Assembly: GCF_001673315.1 (NCBI RefSeq)
Contig: NZ_LZLQ01000096.1
Location: forward strand, 1-64,000
DNA: 64,000 nucleotides
Direction: 5' to 3'
Origin: Mycobacterium asiaticum
GTDB lineage: Bacteria > Actinomycetota > Actinomycetes > Mycobacteriales > Mycobacteriaceae
Positions within the stretch are counted from its first letter, which is position 1. Each line of letters opens with the position of its first letter. The notes beneath the pieces are model-generated. The model worked only from the letters and a program-made list of their open reading frames with translations. It did not search any database and was not told the DNA's origin. Position numbers and translations under genes: made by a program. Below, piece by piece: positions 10,407 through 19,008 of this stretch.

Positions 10407-11941
10407 GGCGCTTCGCCGGCCACCAGCGTGGAGCGGCGCGGCGAGTGCCCATGCTGCAGTAGCCCGTCGACATGCACCGTCCCGCCGCTGGCGTGATGTT
10501 GCTGCTGCCAATCGGTAATGGCTTGGTGCGCAGCATGGTCGAGGTAGTTGACTGCGATGTGCAACGTGACCGCGGTTCGTTGCGGCACTGAAGTCAGCAC
10601 GCGGGTGAGCCGGGGAAGGCTGAGGAATGTGCAGGCGCCTTCGATGGTGACACGCCATTCGTCGCCATCCGGCATGCCTTCTACTTTGGCCCGAACCACG
10701 CGCCACCCCGTCATCGCGATGGCCAAGACCAGCCCGATGACAACACCATCCAACAGGTTGAGGAACACGACGGCGACGATGGTCGCCAGGTAGATGGCGA
10801 AGTCGCGGTTCTTCACCGCGGTTTCGATGTGTGCGGGTTGCAGTAGCTGCATCCCGACGACGATCAGCAGACCGGCCAGCGCGGCACTCGGGATCAGTTC
10901 GATCAGTCCTGCGAATGGAAGGGCGAACAGCAGGATCCAGAAGCCGTGCAGGATCGTCGAGGCGCCGGTCTTGGCACCGGCCTTGATATTGGCCGAGCTG
11001 CGCACGATCACACCTGCGATAGGCAGGCCGCCGATAGCACCCGAGACGATGTTGGAGGCGCCCTGCCCGATCAATTCCCGGTCCAGGTTGGTACGTGGCC
11101 CGCTGTGCATCCGGTCGGTTGCGACGGCAGTCAGCAGGCTCTGCACGCTGGTGATGAGGGTGACGGTGATGATGCCGACCACCACCGCACCCCAGTTCCC
11201 GTGTGGAATGGCCGGCAATTGCAGGGCATCGATCACCGAACCGTTCAGAGCGATCCGAGAGACGTTGAAAGGGAACACAACCGAGGCAACGGTCACCACG
11301 ACGATGGCCACCAGCGGACCGGGAACTGCGGCCATCTTGGCCGGCGCCCAGCGCCATGCGACCATGATGGCGATCACCAGCAGGCCCAGGATCATTCCGG
11401 GTCGGTGGGCGCCGAGAATCTGGGCGGGCAACTCGACCACGTTCACCCATGCCGAACTGTGTGACTCGCCGCCGAGCAACACATGGGTCTGCTGCAGCGC
11501 AATAGTGATTCCGATGCCGGCCAGCATCGCGTGCACCACCACCGGCGAGATCGCCAATGCGGCGCGCGCCACCCGGCTGAGCCCCAACAGCACCTGCATC
11601 AGACCCGCGACGGCGGTAATGAAACAGGTGATGCCCCAGCCGAATTCGGCGATCAGATCGGCGACGATGACGGTCAGCCCGGCCGCCGGTCCACTGACCT
11701 GCAACGGCGAACCGCCCAGCGCGCCGCCGACGATTCCGCCGACAACCGCAGCGATCAACCCGGCAAGAACCGGTGCGTCCGAGGCGATCGCGATACCCAA
11801 GGACAGCGGCAGCGCGACCAGGAACACCACTAGCGATGCGGGCAGGTCATGGGCAATGACCGAGCGCAATTTATCGGTGCGCGAGGCGGATTGGATACCA
11901 CGATCAAGATCAGTTTCACCGATCTGGTCGACATGTTGCAT
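10403..11941 (-). CDS. SulP-family anion transporter
   Basis: A 512-residue membrane permease from the ATG at 11941 (MQHVDQIGETD); upstream in-frame ATGs at 11959 and 11974 are possible. About eleven or twelve hydrophobic segments follow, including VVFLVALPLSLGIAIASDAP and the SulP core GGSPLQVSGPAAGLTVIVAD and SAIGGLPIAGVIVRSSANI. The last 90 residues form a STAS-like cytoplasmic domain (WRVTIEGACTFLSLPRLTRV). SulP proteins carry sulfate, bicarbonate or similar anions; no carbonic anhydrase domain is attached here, so the substrate is open. It converges with the XRE gene. Confidence 0.9.
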   Translation of the reverse strand: MQHVDQIGETDLDRGIQSASRTDKLRSVIAHDLPASLVVFLVALPLSLGIAIASDAPVLAGLIAAVVGGIVGGALGGSPLQVSGPAAGLTVIVADLIAEFGWGITCFITAVAGLMQVLLGLSRVARAALAISPVVVHAMLAGIGITIALQQTHVLLGGESHSSAWVNVVELPAQILGAHRPGMILGLLVIAIMVAWRWAPAKMAAVPGPLVAIVVVTVASVVFPFNVSRIALNGSVIDALQLPAIPHGNWGAVVVGIITVTLITSVQSLLTAVATDRMHSGPRTNLDRELIGQGASNIVSGAIGGLPIAGVIVRSSANIKAGAKTGASTILHGFWILLFALPFAGLIELIPSAALAGLLIVVGMQLLQPAHIETAVKNRDFAIYLATIVAVVFLNLLDGVVIGLVLAIAMTGWRVVRAKVEGMPDGDEWRVTIEGACTFLSLPRLTRVLTSVPQRTAVTLHIAVNYLDHAAHQAITDWQQQHHASGGTVHVDGLLQHGHSPRRSTLVAGEAP

Positions 11942-12122
11942 CGGAGGCTCCCTCGTCATACCACCGGGGGACAATCCGATATCCCGCCCCGTGTCGCGTC
12001 TTATTACGCAGTCGTAACAATCTGGCGCACAAGCGAATACGGTTACCCAGAAACAACGCTGTTTTGGACCGGACCGCCTCGCAACCTCTGCACGACGGTA
12101 GGGGTAGGGCTACCAGTGGGCA

Positions 12123-12138
12123 ACCTGGCGCGCCAGGT
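12123..12138. promoter_or_regulatory. 16-bp perfect palindrome in the sulP-gpsA gap
   Basis: ACCTGGCGCGCCAGGT is a perfect palindrome in the 248-base gap between the SulP start (11941) and the gpsA stop (12190). It could be a short hairpin ending gpsA transcription (52 bases after the stop, no T-tract) or a protein site about 180 bases before the SulP start. I see no gene in this gap. Confidence 0.5.
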
Positions 12139-12189
12139 GCATAGCGAACCCAAATCTTCTATGCGCCGCCCCAGCAGGCTCAAATCCGA

Positions 12190-13215
12190 CTAGAAACCGG
12201 AACCGTGCACCTCGTGTCCGGGGACCTCAGCGGCCAGGCCGCTGTAGGCCTGCTCCACCGACGATCCGTGGTTGATCACCGCATCGACCTCGCGGGCGAT
12301 CGGCATGCTCAGCCCGAACTCGTTGGCGAATTCCATGATCACGCTGGCCGCTTTCACGCCTTCAGCGACCTGATTCATCGACGCGATAATTTCCTCGATC
12401 GGTTTTCCCGCTCCCAGTTGCTCACCGACGTGCCGATTGCGGCTGCGCTGGCTGGTACACGTCACGATCAGGTCACCGAGGCCGGCCAGGCCCGGAAACG
12501 TTTCGGCGTTGCCGCCCATGGCCACACCCAATTTGGTCATTTCGCGCAACGATCGTGCGATCACCAGTGCGCGGGTGTTCTCGCCGATGCCCAAGGAATA
12601 GCCCATGCCGACCGCGATCGCGAAGACGTTCTTCAACGCACCGGCCATCTCCACTCCGACGACGTCGTCGGTGGTGTAGACGCGGAACAGGCGGGTGCGG
12701 AACAACGTCGACAGTCTGGTGGCCAGATGCTGGTCGGGCATGGCCAGCACGGCGGCCGCAGCATAGCCTTCGGCCACCTCGCGGGCGATGTTCGGCCCGG
12801 CCAGGATGCCGGCCGGGTGTCCGGGCAGGATCTCCTCGATGATCTGCGACATTCGCATGTTGGTGCCCTGCTCGAGACCCTTGACAAGCGAGACCACCGG
12901 GACCCAGGGACGCAGTTCCTTGCCCAGTTCGGTCAGCACGCCCCGGAACCCGTGTGATGGCACACCCATCACGATTACGTCGGCGGCGTTAGCGGCCTCG
13001 GCGAAATCAGTTGTGGCGCGCAGGCTTTCGCAGAGGGCAACCGAGTCACCCAGGTAGCGACTATTGCGGTGGTTCTCGTTGATGTCCTTGGCCGTGTCCT
13101 CCGAGCGCACCCACTGCAGTGTCGGCCCCCGCCGCGCGCAGATAGACGCCACGGTGGTGCCCCAGGATCCGCCACCGAGGACAACGACTTTGGGTTCGCG
13201 CTTGTCAGCTGCCAT
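12190..13215 (-). CDS. gpsA: GpsA, NAD(P)-dependent glycerol-3-phosphate dehydrogenase
   Basis: Converts dihydroxyacetone phosphate to sn-glycerol-3-phosphate for phospholipid synthesis in the cytosol. It has 341 residues, with the N-terminal Rossmann motif VVLGGGSWGTTVAS, the NRNSRYLG-type loop (NHRNSRYLG), LAGPNIAREVAEG, the catalytic lysine region EMAGALKNVFAIAVG near residue 194, and the C-terminal GLAGLGDLIVTCTS and SRNRHVG segments. Corresponds to gpdA1 (Rv0564c). The monooxygenase gene lies 21 bases upstream on the same strand. Confidence 0.96.
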   Translation of the reverse strand: MAADKREPKVVVLGGGSWGTTVASICARRGPTLQWVRSEDTAKDINENHRNSRYLGDSVALCESLRATTDFAEAANAADVIVMGVPSHGFRGVLTELGKELRPWVPVVSLVKGLEQGTNMRMSQIIEEILPGHPAGILAGPNIAREVAEGYAAAAVLAMPDQHLATRLSTLFRTRLFRVYTTDDVVGVEMAGALKNVFAIAVGMGYSLGIGENTRALVIARSLREMTKLGVAMGGNAETFPGLAGLGDLIVTCTSQRSRNRHVGEQLGAGKPIEEIIASMNQVAEGVKAASVIMEFANEFGLSMPIAREVDAVINHGSSVEQAYSGLAAEVPGHEVHGSGF

Positions 13216-13236
13216 GGGCTTAGCGTAAACCCCGAA

Positions 13237-14712
13237 CTAGCCCGCCAAGGCTGCCCGGTCAGACGCGCGTCCGAACATCATCGCCTCGTCAATCCGGTCG
13301 AATCGATAGTCGATCGCGTCGGCGAAATAGTTCTGCCGCACATTCCACGGCCGTCTGGTACCCGACTTGGGCAGCGCATGCAGCGCTCGGCGCACATAAC
13401 CCGCTTGGATGTCCCACGCGGGCTTTTCGTCCATCGGCTCGCCGCCCAGATGTGGACTGGCGTGCGTGTAGCCGTGCGCCGCCATGTGTTCGATCAGTTT
13501 GGCCGTCGCGCGTGCGGTCATGTCGGCCCGCAAGGTCCAGGACGCGTTCGTGTAGCCCACACACCAGAAAAGATTGGGCACGTCTTCGAGCATGTGCGCC
13601 TTGTAGACGAAACGGTCGGTGGGGTTGATCTCGGCGCCGTCGATGCTGATGCTGGCGCCGCCGAGGGCCTGCAGCTGCAGACCGGTCGCCGTGACGACGA
13701 TGTCGGCGTCCAAGTGCTTTCCGGACTTGAGCGCGATGCCGGTGGCGTCGAAATGGTCGATGTGGTCGGTGACCACCTCGGCGCGGCCGTCTTTGATGGC
13801 GTTGTACAGGTCGGCGTCGGGGATCAGGCACAGCCGCTGGTCCCACGGGTTGTAGCGCGGCTTGAAGTGGATGTCGACGTCGTAGCCATCAGGCAGGTTC
13901 TGGATGGCCTTGCGTCGTAGCAACCACTTGATCAACGACGGCGTTTTGCGCGACAGGAACCACAACACCCCTTCCATCAAGGCGTTGTAGAACCGAATTG
14001 CCAAGTGCGATGCCCTGCGGGGCATGACTTTTCGGCTGAACCAGGCGAACTTGCTGTATTTCGACGCCGAGATCATGTAGGTGGGCGAGCGCTGCAGCAT
14101 GGTCACCCGGCCGGCGCGTTCGGCCATTGACGGGATCAGGGTGACCGCGGTGGCCCCGCTGCCGATCACGACGACGTTTTTGCCGGCATAGTCCAGGTCT
14201 TCCGGCCAGTGCTGGGGATGCACGACGGTGCCGCCGAACTGCTCGATGCCCGGGAAGTCGGGGGTGTAGCCCTCGTCATAGTTGTAGTAGCCGCTGCCGA
14301 AGAACAGGAATCGACAGCGGTACTGCTTGGCGGCGCCGTCCTGCTCGCAGGTCACCGTCCAGGTGTCGGTGGTTGAGTCCCAGTCCGCGCGGCGCACGTA
14401 ACTGTTGAACCGGATGTGTTTGTCGATGCCGTGCTTGCGGGCCGTAGCTGCCAGATACTCGCGGATGTGGTCGCCGTCGGCGACACCCTCCTCACGCGTC
14501 CACGGCTCGAACGGAAAGCTCAGCGTGAAGATGCTGCTGTCCGACCGCACGCCCGGGTAGCGGAACAGGTCCCAGGTGCCGCCGACCCGGTCCCGCCGCT
14601 CCAGGATGGCGTAGGTGAGCCAGGGATTGCGCTGCGAGATGCGATAGGCCGCGCCGATGCCGGAGATACCCGCGCCGACGATCAGGACGTCGACTTGATC
14701 CGTGTCGGTCAT
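13237..14712 (-). CDS. Flavin-binding (Baeyer-Villiger-type) monooxygenase
   Basis: A 491-residue class B flavoprotein monooxygenase (Rv0565c-like; EthA family). The FAD motif is VLIVGAGISGIGAAYR, the NADP motif VVVIGSGATAVTLIPSMAE lies near residue 185, and the Baeyer-Villiger fingerprint FGGTVVHPQHWP sits just before it. It uses NADPH and oxygen to insert oxygen into ketones or to oxidise S or N atoms; the natural substrate is not known. Relatives activate thioamide prodrugs. Same strand as yajQ upstream (17-base gap) and gpsA downstream. Confidence 0.92.
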   Translation of the reverse strand: MTDTDQVDVLIVGAGISGIGAAYRISQRNPWLTYAILERRDRVGGTWDLFRYPGVRSDSSIFTLSFPFEPWTREEGVADGDHIREYLAATARKHGIDKHIRFNSYVRRADWDSTTDTWTVTCEQDGAAKQYRCRFLFFGSGYYNYDEGYTPDFPGIEQFGGTVVHPQHWPEDLDYAGKNVVVIGSGATAVTLIPSMAERAGRVTMLQRSPTYMISASKYSKFAWFSRKVMPRRASHLAIRFYNALMEGVLWFLSRKTPSLIKWLLRRKAIQNLPDGYDVDIHFKPRYNPWDQRLCLIPDADLYNAIKDGRAEVVTDHIDHFDATGIALKSGKHLDADIVVTATGLQLQALGGASISIDGAEINPTDRFVYKAHMLEDVPNLFWCVGYTNASWTLRADMTARATAKLIEHMAAHGYTHASPHLGGEPMDEKPAWDIQAGYVRRALHALPKSGTRRPWNVRQNYFADAIDYRFDRIDEAMMFGRASDRAALAG

Positions 14713-14729
14713 GCAAAACCTCGCTTGGG

Positions 14730-15221
14730 TTAGCGGTAGTTGACGAACTGCAGCGCGACGTCGAGGTCAGCCTGCTTGAGCAGGCCCTGAACGGCCTGCA
14801 GGTCGTCGCGTTTCTTACTGGTCACCCGCACCTCGTCGCCCTGGATCTGGGTTTTGACGGTCTTGGGCCCCTCGTCGCGGATGAGCTTGGTGATCTTCTT
14901 GGCGTTCTCGCTGCTGATGCCCTGTTTGAGGGTGCCGGTCACCTTGTAGGTCTTGCCGGAGGCCTGCGGTTCGCCCGCCTCGAAGGCCTTCATAGAGATG
15001 TCGCGGCGGATCAACTTCTCCTTGAAGACGTCGACGGCCGCCTTTACCCGCTCCTCGGTCGAGGAGGTGAGTTCGATGCCTTCCTCGCCTTTCCAGGCGA
15101 TCTTGGTATCGGTGCCGCGGAAGTCGAACCGGGTGGAGAGTTCCTTCGCGGCCTGGTTGAGTGCGTTGTCGACTTCCTGCCGGTCGACCTTGCTGACGAT
15201 GTCGAACGATGAGTCCGCCAT
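14730..15221 (-). CDS. yajQ: YajQ-family nucleotide-binding protein
   Basis: A 163-residue protein (Rv0566c-like) beginning [20 protein letters not shown] with two ferredoxin-like repeats typical of YajQ/DUF520; the end [19 protein letters not shown]...[17 protein letters not shown] is the family signature. Members bind nucleotides, including cyclic-di-GMP in some Gram-negatives, and the role in mycobacteria is uncertain. ATG at 15221 was chosen because the family begins at this point and AGGAAGGGC precedes it at short spacing; the frame upstream runs into the tRNA. Confidence 0.92.
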   Translation of the reverse strand: MADSSFDIVSKVDRQEVDNALNQAAKELSTRFDFRGTDTKIAWKGEEGIELTSSTEERVKAAVDVFKEKLIRRDISMKAFEAGEPQASGKTYKVTGTLKQGISSENAKKITKLIRDEGPKTVKTQIQGDEVRVTSKKRDDLQAVQGLLKQADLDVALQFVNYR

Positions 15222-15289
15222 GCGATAGCCCTTCCTCGTCGTGCTAGCCGTTTGTGAACTGTCTACCCGTTCGTTGTAACCTGCTAGGC

Positions 15290-15373
15290 GGCAGGTTGCC
15301 CGAGCGGCCAATGGGAGCGGACTGTAAATCCGTCGCGAAAGCTACACTGGTTCGAATCCAGTACCTGCCACCA
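15290..15373 (+). tRNA. tRNA-Tyr (GTA anticodon)
   Basis: Class II tRNA with a long variable arm. The acceptor GGCAGGT pairs with ACCTGCC (15363-15369), followed by discriminator A and an encoded CCA. The anticodon loop CTGTAAA sits on stem GCGGA/TCCGT, with GTA at 15324-15326. The T arm CTGGTTCGAATCCAG is intact. The genes after it differ from those I expect in M. tuberculosis, so it may mark an insertion point. Confidence 0.95.
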
Positions 15374-15635
15374 CCAGGTCAGACGATGTTTGGCCACGAC
15401 GTAAGACGAACTCGGTGCAGCCGGATGGAGCGCTGATCACCGACAGCGTGCCGCTGACGTGCTTGTGGCCTAGATGGCGCCGGTGAGATCCCGAGATGGT
15501 GTTGGGGCGAACCGGCAAATTCGCTCAGCGGGTTGCCGCTGGGGTCCAAGTCCGCGGCGGGTCACCCGCCGTGGCGGCGGCGGCCGGTTCGACCGTCAAG
15601 GGCGATTCGTTGCTTGGCTCTGAATGCATGCGCGA

Positions 15636-16103
15636 TTACTCAGTCACACTCGGCGGTTCGCAAATCACCACCGGGATGACCCGGTCGGTCCACGATTGGT
15701 ACCTCGCCCATCGTGGGTTGTGGGCAATGAGTCGCGGCCAGAGTTGTGTGCGTTCCTCGTCGTCGGCGACGCGGGCACGCATGGCGCGACTCTCGCCGCG
15801 GATCTGGAGGCGCACGTCAGAATCGGCGCGAATGTTCAGTAGCCACATCGGGTGTGCGGGCAGGCCGCCCTGCGACGCCACCAGGACAACGCGGTCACCG
15901 TCGGCCATGAATATCAGCGGAGTCGTCCGGGATAACCCGCTCTTGCGGCCAGTGGTGGTCAACAGACACAACGGGAGGCCCAGCTCATGACCACCTACTC
16001 GCCCGTCGGTGGCGCGATAGATTGCCACGTTCGCTTTGGATATCCATTTCAGGAGACGGGGTGCCAGGAATGAGATAAGAAGTGGGGGCCTCTTTTGTGT
16101 CAT
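15636..16103 (-). CDS. Deazaflavin (F420)-dependent nitroreductase family protein (Ddn-like)
   Basis: A 155-residue protein of the Ddn/FDOR-A split-barrel family: TDGRVGG..LGLPLCLLTTTGRKSGLSR, then TPLIFMADGDRVVLVASQGG and HPMWLLNIRADSDVRLQIRG are its characteristic strands. Family members use reduced F420 to reduce quinones or nitroimidazole drugs at the membrane surface. It starts the accessory block after tRNA-Tyr; 262 bases between the tRNA and this gene hold nothing I can support. Confidence 0.88.
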   Translation of the reverse strand: MTQKRPPLLISFLAPRLLKWISKANVAIYRATDGRVGGHELGLPLCLLTTTGRKSGLSRTTPLIFMADGDRVVLVASQGGLPAHPMWLLNIRADSDVRLQIRGESRAMRARVADDEERTQLWPRLIAHNPRWARYQSWTDRVIPVVICEPPSVTE

Positions 16104-16281
16104 TTCGGTTCCTCCTCGATTCGCACGAGCAGCTGCCGCGGGGCGACGATCCCCACTGCGGTCAATCTCATCAACCGCCGCGCTGCTCAGCGATTTCCTC
16201 CGGCGCTACCAGCGGCAGCGAAAGACGCGGCGTCAGTATCGGTTTGAACTCATAAGTCGATGCAGCACGCACGGTCATCGA

Positions 16282-16833
16282 TCAGACTTTCTGAAGACTC
16301 GCCGCGATGTCGTCGTAGATCAGTAGTCCATCAGCTCGCAATCGCACTCCCGGCGTGGGGACGTGCGGAACGAGTCGACCGTCCTGCATCAGATGGTGCA
16401 CAGGCACGCGACGGGAAAGGACAACGAAGTCCGCAATGAGGCGACGGTGACAACGCCACCACAATGTCTCGCTGCACATGACCGCGGTTGGTGACTGCGC
16501 GACGTCCTCGAGCAACGGCTCGATTGCGGCGACGAAGTCTGGATCGCGCATGTAGGCGGCATACCCGCGGAACGAGACGTTCCGCCAAACTATGTCTGGT
16601 GAATCCGGGGCGGCCTTGCGCCAGCCACCGAGCCGCTTCTCCCAGCGGTATTCGATATCCGTTGCAGGGAGCCAGCATTGGAGCTCACTCAGGGTTGCAT
16701 CCGGATTGCGACGACTGCCCGGAGCGGTCCGCACGTCTACTAGTTTCGCCACACCGGCGCCATGTAGCAACGTGGTCAACTTCGTGCGCCCGGAGGTGCC
16801 GTGTCCCACGGTGATCAATCCCTGCCCGGTCAT
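16282..16833 (-). CDS. DUF488 family protein
   Basis: A 183-residue soluble protein. It begins GLITVGHGTSGRTKLTTLL, then VAKLVDVRTAPGSRRNPDA (the DVR...P..SR motif of DUF488), and carries VMCSETLWWRCHRRLIAD, the C-x4-WWRCHR signature near residue 125. The conserved Cys and Arg/His residues suggest a ligand or metal site, but DUF488 proteins have no agreed function. The gene ends at the last positions shared with the accessory block and lies 17 bases after the slipin gene, so they may be co-transcribed. Confidence 0.85.
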   Translation of the reverse strand: MTGQGLITVGHGTSGRTKLTTLLHGAGVAKLVDVRTAPGSRRNPDATLSELQCWLPATDIEYRWEKRLGGWRKAAPDSPDIVWRNVSFRGYAAYMRDPDFVAAIEPLLEDVAQSPTAVMCSETLWWRCHRRLIADFVVLSRRVPVHHLMQDGRLVPHVPTPGVRLRADGLLIYDDIAASLQKV

Positions 16834-16850
16834 ACTGAGCCTTTCGGGCG

Positions 16851-17765
16851 CTATCGGCTCAGTTGGAATGGTTGATCTTCGATCCGGACGCCCAATTTGA
16901 GTTCGTGCGCGCTTGGGACGTGCGGCGCAGCCTCGCTCGCCGTCTCATTGATGGGTGCCGCGGTGGGATCGGGGGCGCTATGCACGTTGCTGTTTCCCTG
17001 ATCGACTCCTTGCGGTGTTGCCCGTTCCAAGAACCGCAGTAGTTCGACGGGGAAGGGGAGCACCAGTGTTGAGTTCTTTTCTGCGGCAACCTCGACAACC
17101 GTTTGAAGAAGCCGGAGTTGCAGTGCGGCAGGATGCTCGGCCATGACCTCGGCGGCCTGGGCCAGCCGTTGCGAGGCCTGATGTTCACCGTCCGCGGTGA
17201 TGATCCGGGCCCGCCTTTCTCGCTCGGCCTCGGCTTGGCGCGACATCGACCGCTTCATCGAATCCGGCAGGACCACGTCCTTGATCTCGACGCGGTCGAT
17301 GTGCACACCCCAGCCGAGTGCGGGACTATCGATCATCAGTTCCAGGCCCTGATTGAGATGCTCCCGGTTGGACAGCAGGTCGTCCAAATCGCTCTTGCCG
17401 ATGATGGAGCGCAACGATGTCTGCGCCACCTGGCCGATAGCGGCCATGTAGTCCTGCACGTCGACCGCGACACGCAGTGGGTCCGCAACGTTGAAATAGA
17501 TGACCGCATCGACCCGAACGGTCACGTTGTCGCGCGTGATGCCGTCTTGGGCAGGCACGGGCATCGTGACGATCTGCATGTTGACCTTCTCGAGGCGATC
17601 CGCGAGGGGAATCAGCAGTGCGAGGCCGGGTCTCCGTACGCGAGGTTGCACACGACCGAATCGGAATACCACACCACGCTCGAATTGTTTAACAACGCGA
17701 AGGTTTGTTCCCAGCAGGAGAAGTCCAACGCCAACGGTGGCCGCCACGGCGTAGAGGGTGATCAC
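16851..17765 (-). CDS. Slipin/stomatin-like SPFH membrane protein
   Basis: Band-7 protein of 304 residues. GTG at 17765 is chosen because GGAGG lies five bases before it and it places the single N-terminal helix (VITLYAVAATVGVGLLLL) at the front, as in slipins; an ATG at 17801 is the longer option. The SPFH domain follows: QFERGVVFRFGRVQP, RPGLALLIPLADRLEKV, PVPAQDGITRDNVTVRVDAV and the oligomerisation segment RQAEAERERRARIITADGEH. Slipins scaffold membrane domains; the usual partner NfeD protease is not adjacent. The last 50 residues are Pro/Ala-rich and specific to this protein. Confidence 0.88.
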   Translation of the reverse strand: MITLYAVAATVGVGLLLLGTNLRVVKQFERGVVFRFGRVQPRVRRPGLALLIPLADRLEKVNMQIVTMPVPAQDGITRDNVTVRVDAVIYFNVADPLRVAVDVQDYMAAIGQVAQTSLRSIIGKSDLDDLLSNREHLNQGLELMIDSPALGWGVHIDRVEIKDVVLPDSMKRSMSRQAEAERERRARIITADGEHQASQRLAQAAEVMAEHPAALQLRLLQTVVEVAAEKNSTLVLPFPVELLRFLERATPQGVDQGNSNVHSAPDPTAAPINETASEAAPHVPSAHELKLGVRIEDQPFQLSR

Positions 17766-17872
17766 TATTTCCTCCCGTTCCGCCCGGGTATGTGGTCGCA
17801 CTCGCTGCCGGACTCGGGCTCAATGTGTGTTGAAACAGTCATGTCTATCGACATGATCAGCCTCAGCGAATT

Positions 17873-18244
17873 TCATGACGCGTTTGCGAGAGTTGCTGAG
17901 GGGCGTACAGACAAATCGACCACGGTATCCGGCGATGCGACCAACGCGGCGGGGCCAGAAGCGAGGTCCGTGTGGCGAGTGACCCCATGGGCGGGCAACG
18001 ATTCCCGCGGAAGCGGCGGACTTTTGCGGAACCTGAGTTCCCTCTCGCTCAGAGTGCGTGGTCCAAGGATCACCAAACCTGCAAAAGCCACCGCAACCAC
18101 GAGCGTCCGGGTGCGGAATCGCTTACGGCGACTCCGCGCCGATCGCGGTTCGGCACCGTCAGACAACTGAGCGAAACCTCTTCTTTCCCAGAGAAACCGA
18201 CGCATGGTGTCAGTTATGGCTCCGGGTTCTTCGTCACTAGACAT
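17873..18244 (-). CDS. Hypothetical single-helix membrane protein
   Basis: A 123-residue frame with a basic stretch (RSARSRRKRFRTRT) then one hydrophobic helix (TLVVAVAFAGLVILGP, about residues 46-61) and an extracytoplasmic tail. No domain is recognised. Support is its position between two genes on the same strand (19 and 71-base gaps or more) and the sensible type II membrane plan. It could also be spurious, since other frames overlap it. Confidence 0.5.
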   Translation of the reverse strand: MSSDEEPGAITDTMRRFLWERRGFAQLSDGAEPRSARSRRKRFRTRTLVVAVAFAGLVILGPRTLSERELRFRKSPPLPRESLPAHGVTRHTDLASGPAALVASPDTVVDLSVRPSATLANAS

Positions 18245-18263
18245 TTTCGCATCTCCTGATCTC

Positions 18264-18908
18264 TCAGCGTGTTGACCGATCCGCCGGGTCTTGTCGCCGG
18301 CGGGGCAAAGCGCCGCCGGCGGTGTCCCAACGCTGGTGCGCCATCAGTGCGGAACGGCGGTCCTCGGCCGCCCGCTTCCCGATCCCTAACAGTTCGTCAG
18401 TCGTCGACTCGTCACCCGATCTCGCCGCCGTCATCACAGCCGTATATGCCCGCGAGGGTTGGGTGTATGGGGGGACTACCAAGAGAACAAGCTGTCCGAC
18501 CTGATCTCCGATCAACGAAATTGTGTTGATCGACCGGTCAGAAGAGCTGCAGAGTTTCACATCGCGTCCCTCGGAGCGGAGATGCGATGGTGCTGTCGCC
18601 CAAGCCCTCTCGTCGTAGACAACTCGGTCAATCGAGCCAGACCGCGACGCGAGGGCTGCGAGCAACTGCGGCAGTTCGGTGGCTAGTTGAGTAGATCGCG
18701 GCCACCACGCGCCCTGCACGTGTCCGGATGGTTGGTGGACGGGCTTCAGTCCTAGGCGCAGGCCTAGGAACTCAGCTACGCCGGCTGGTGGAGCGTGATT
18801 TCCCAGGGTGGACGTCGAGACCACCGGCTTTGCTGCCTTGGCGGGCGGCTCGGGTCCACGCTGGACGTGCAGTTCGGTCAAGGCCAAGGCGTTCACGCCG
18901 ATCCTCAT
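18264..18908 (-). CDS. DUF5994 family protein
   Basis: A protein of about 214 residues from ATG at 18908; the frame is open to 19043 but that would overlap the divergent regulator. The DUF5994 core is clear: LGLRLGLKPVH, HVQGAWWPRSTQLATELPQLLAAL, then YDERAW and LVLLVVPPYT. A second member of the family lies at 50837. These small actinobacterial proteins have no known function. No good ribosome-binding site is seen, so the start is uncertain. Divergent from the HTH regulator across the AT-rich region. Confidence 0.72.
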   Translation of the reverse strand: MRIGVNALALTELHVQRGPEPPAKAAKPVVSTSTLGNHAPPAGVAEFLGLRLGLKPVHQPSGHVQGAWWPRSTQLATELPQLLAALASRSGSIDRVVYDERAWATAPSHLRSEGRDVKLCSSSDRSINTISLIGDQVGQLVLLVVPPYTQPSRAYTAVMTAARSGDESTTDELLGIGKRAAEDRRSALMAHQRWDTAGGALPRRRQDPADRSTR

Positions 18909-18922
18909 ATTGCTACTTGCGT

Positions 18923-18975
18923 CGTTGAAAAGCCGTAATATAAAGCAAGTATATCCTTTAAATATATTTAAGCAA
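18923..18975. promoter_or_regulatory. AT-rich divergent promoter region with 14-bp A/T palindrome
   Basis: About 50 bases of unusually AT-rich sequence for this genome. TTAAATATATTTAA at 18958-18971 is a perfect palindrome. On the plus strand TTGAAA (18925-18930) and TATATC (18950-18955) could form a -35/-10 pair with a long 19-base spacer. The site lies just upstream of the HTH regulator and of the divergent DUF5994 gene, so autoregulation is a natural reading. Confidence 0.6.
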
Positions 18976-19008
18976 AGGTGGCAGTTGAAAGAGGAGACAG
19001 ACACCCAG

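Noticed and set aside
10179..11450. 423-residue minus-strand frame over sulP
   Set aside because: Shadow of the SulP gene, which has clear transporter motifs in another frame.
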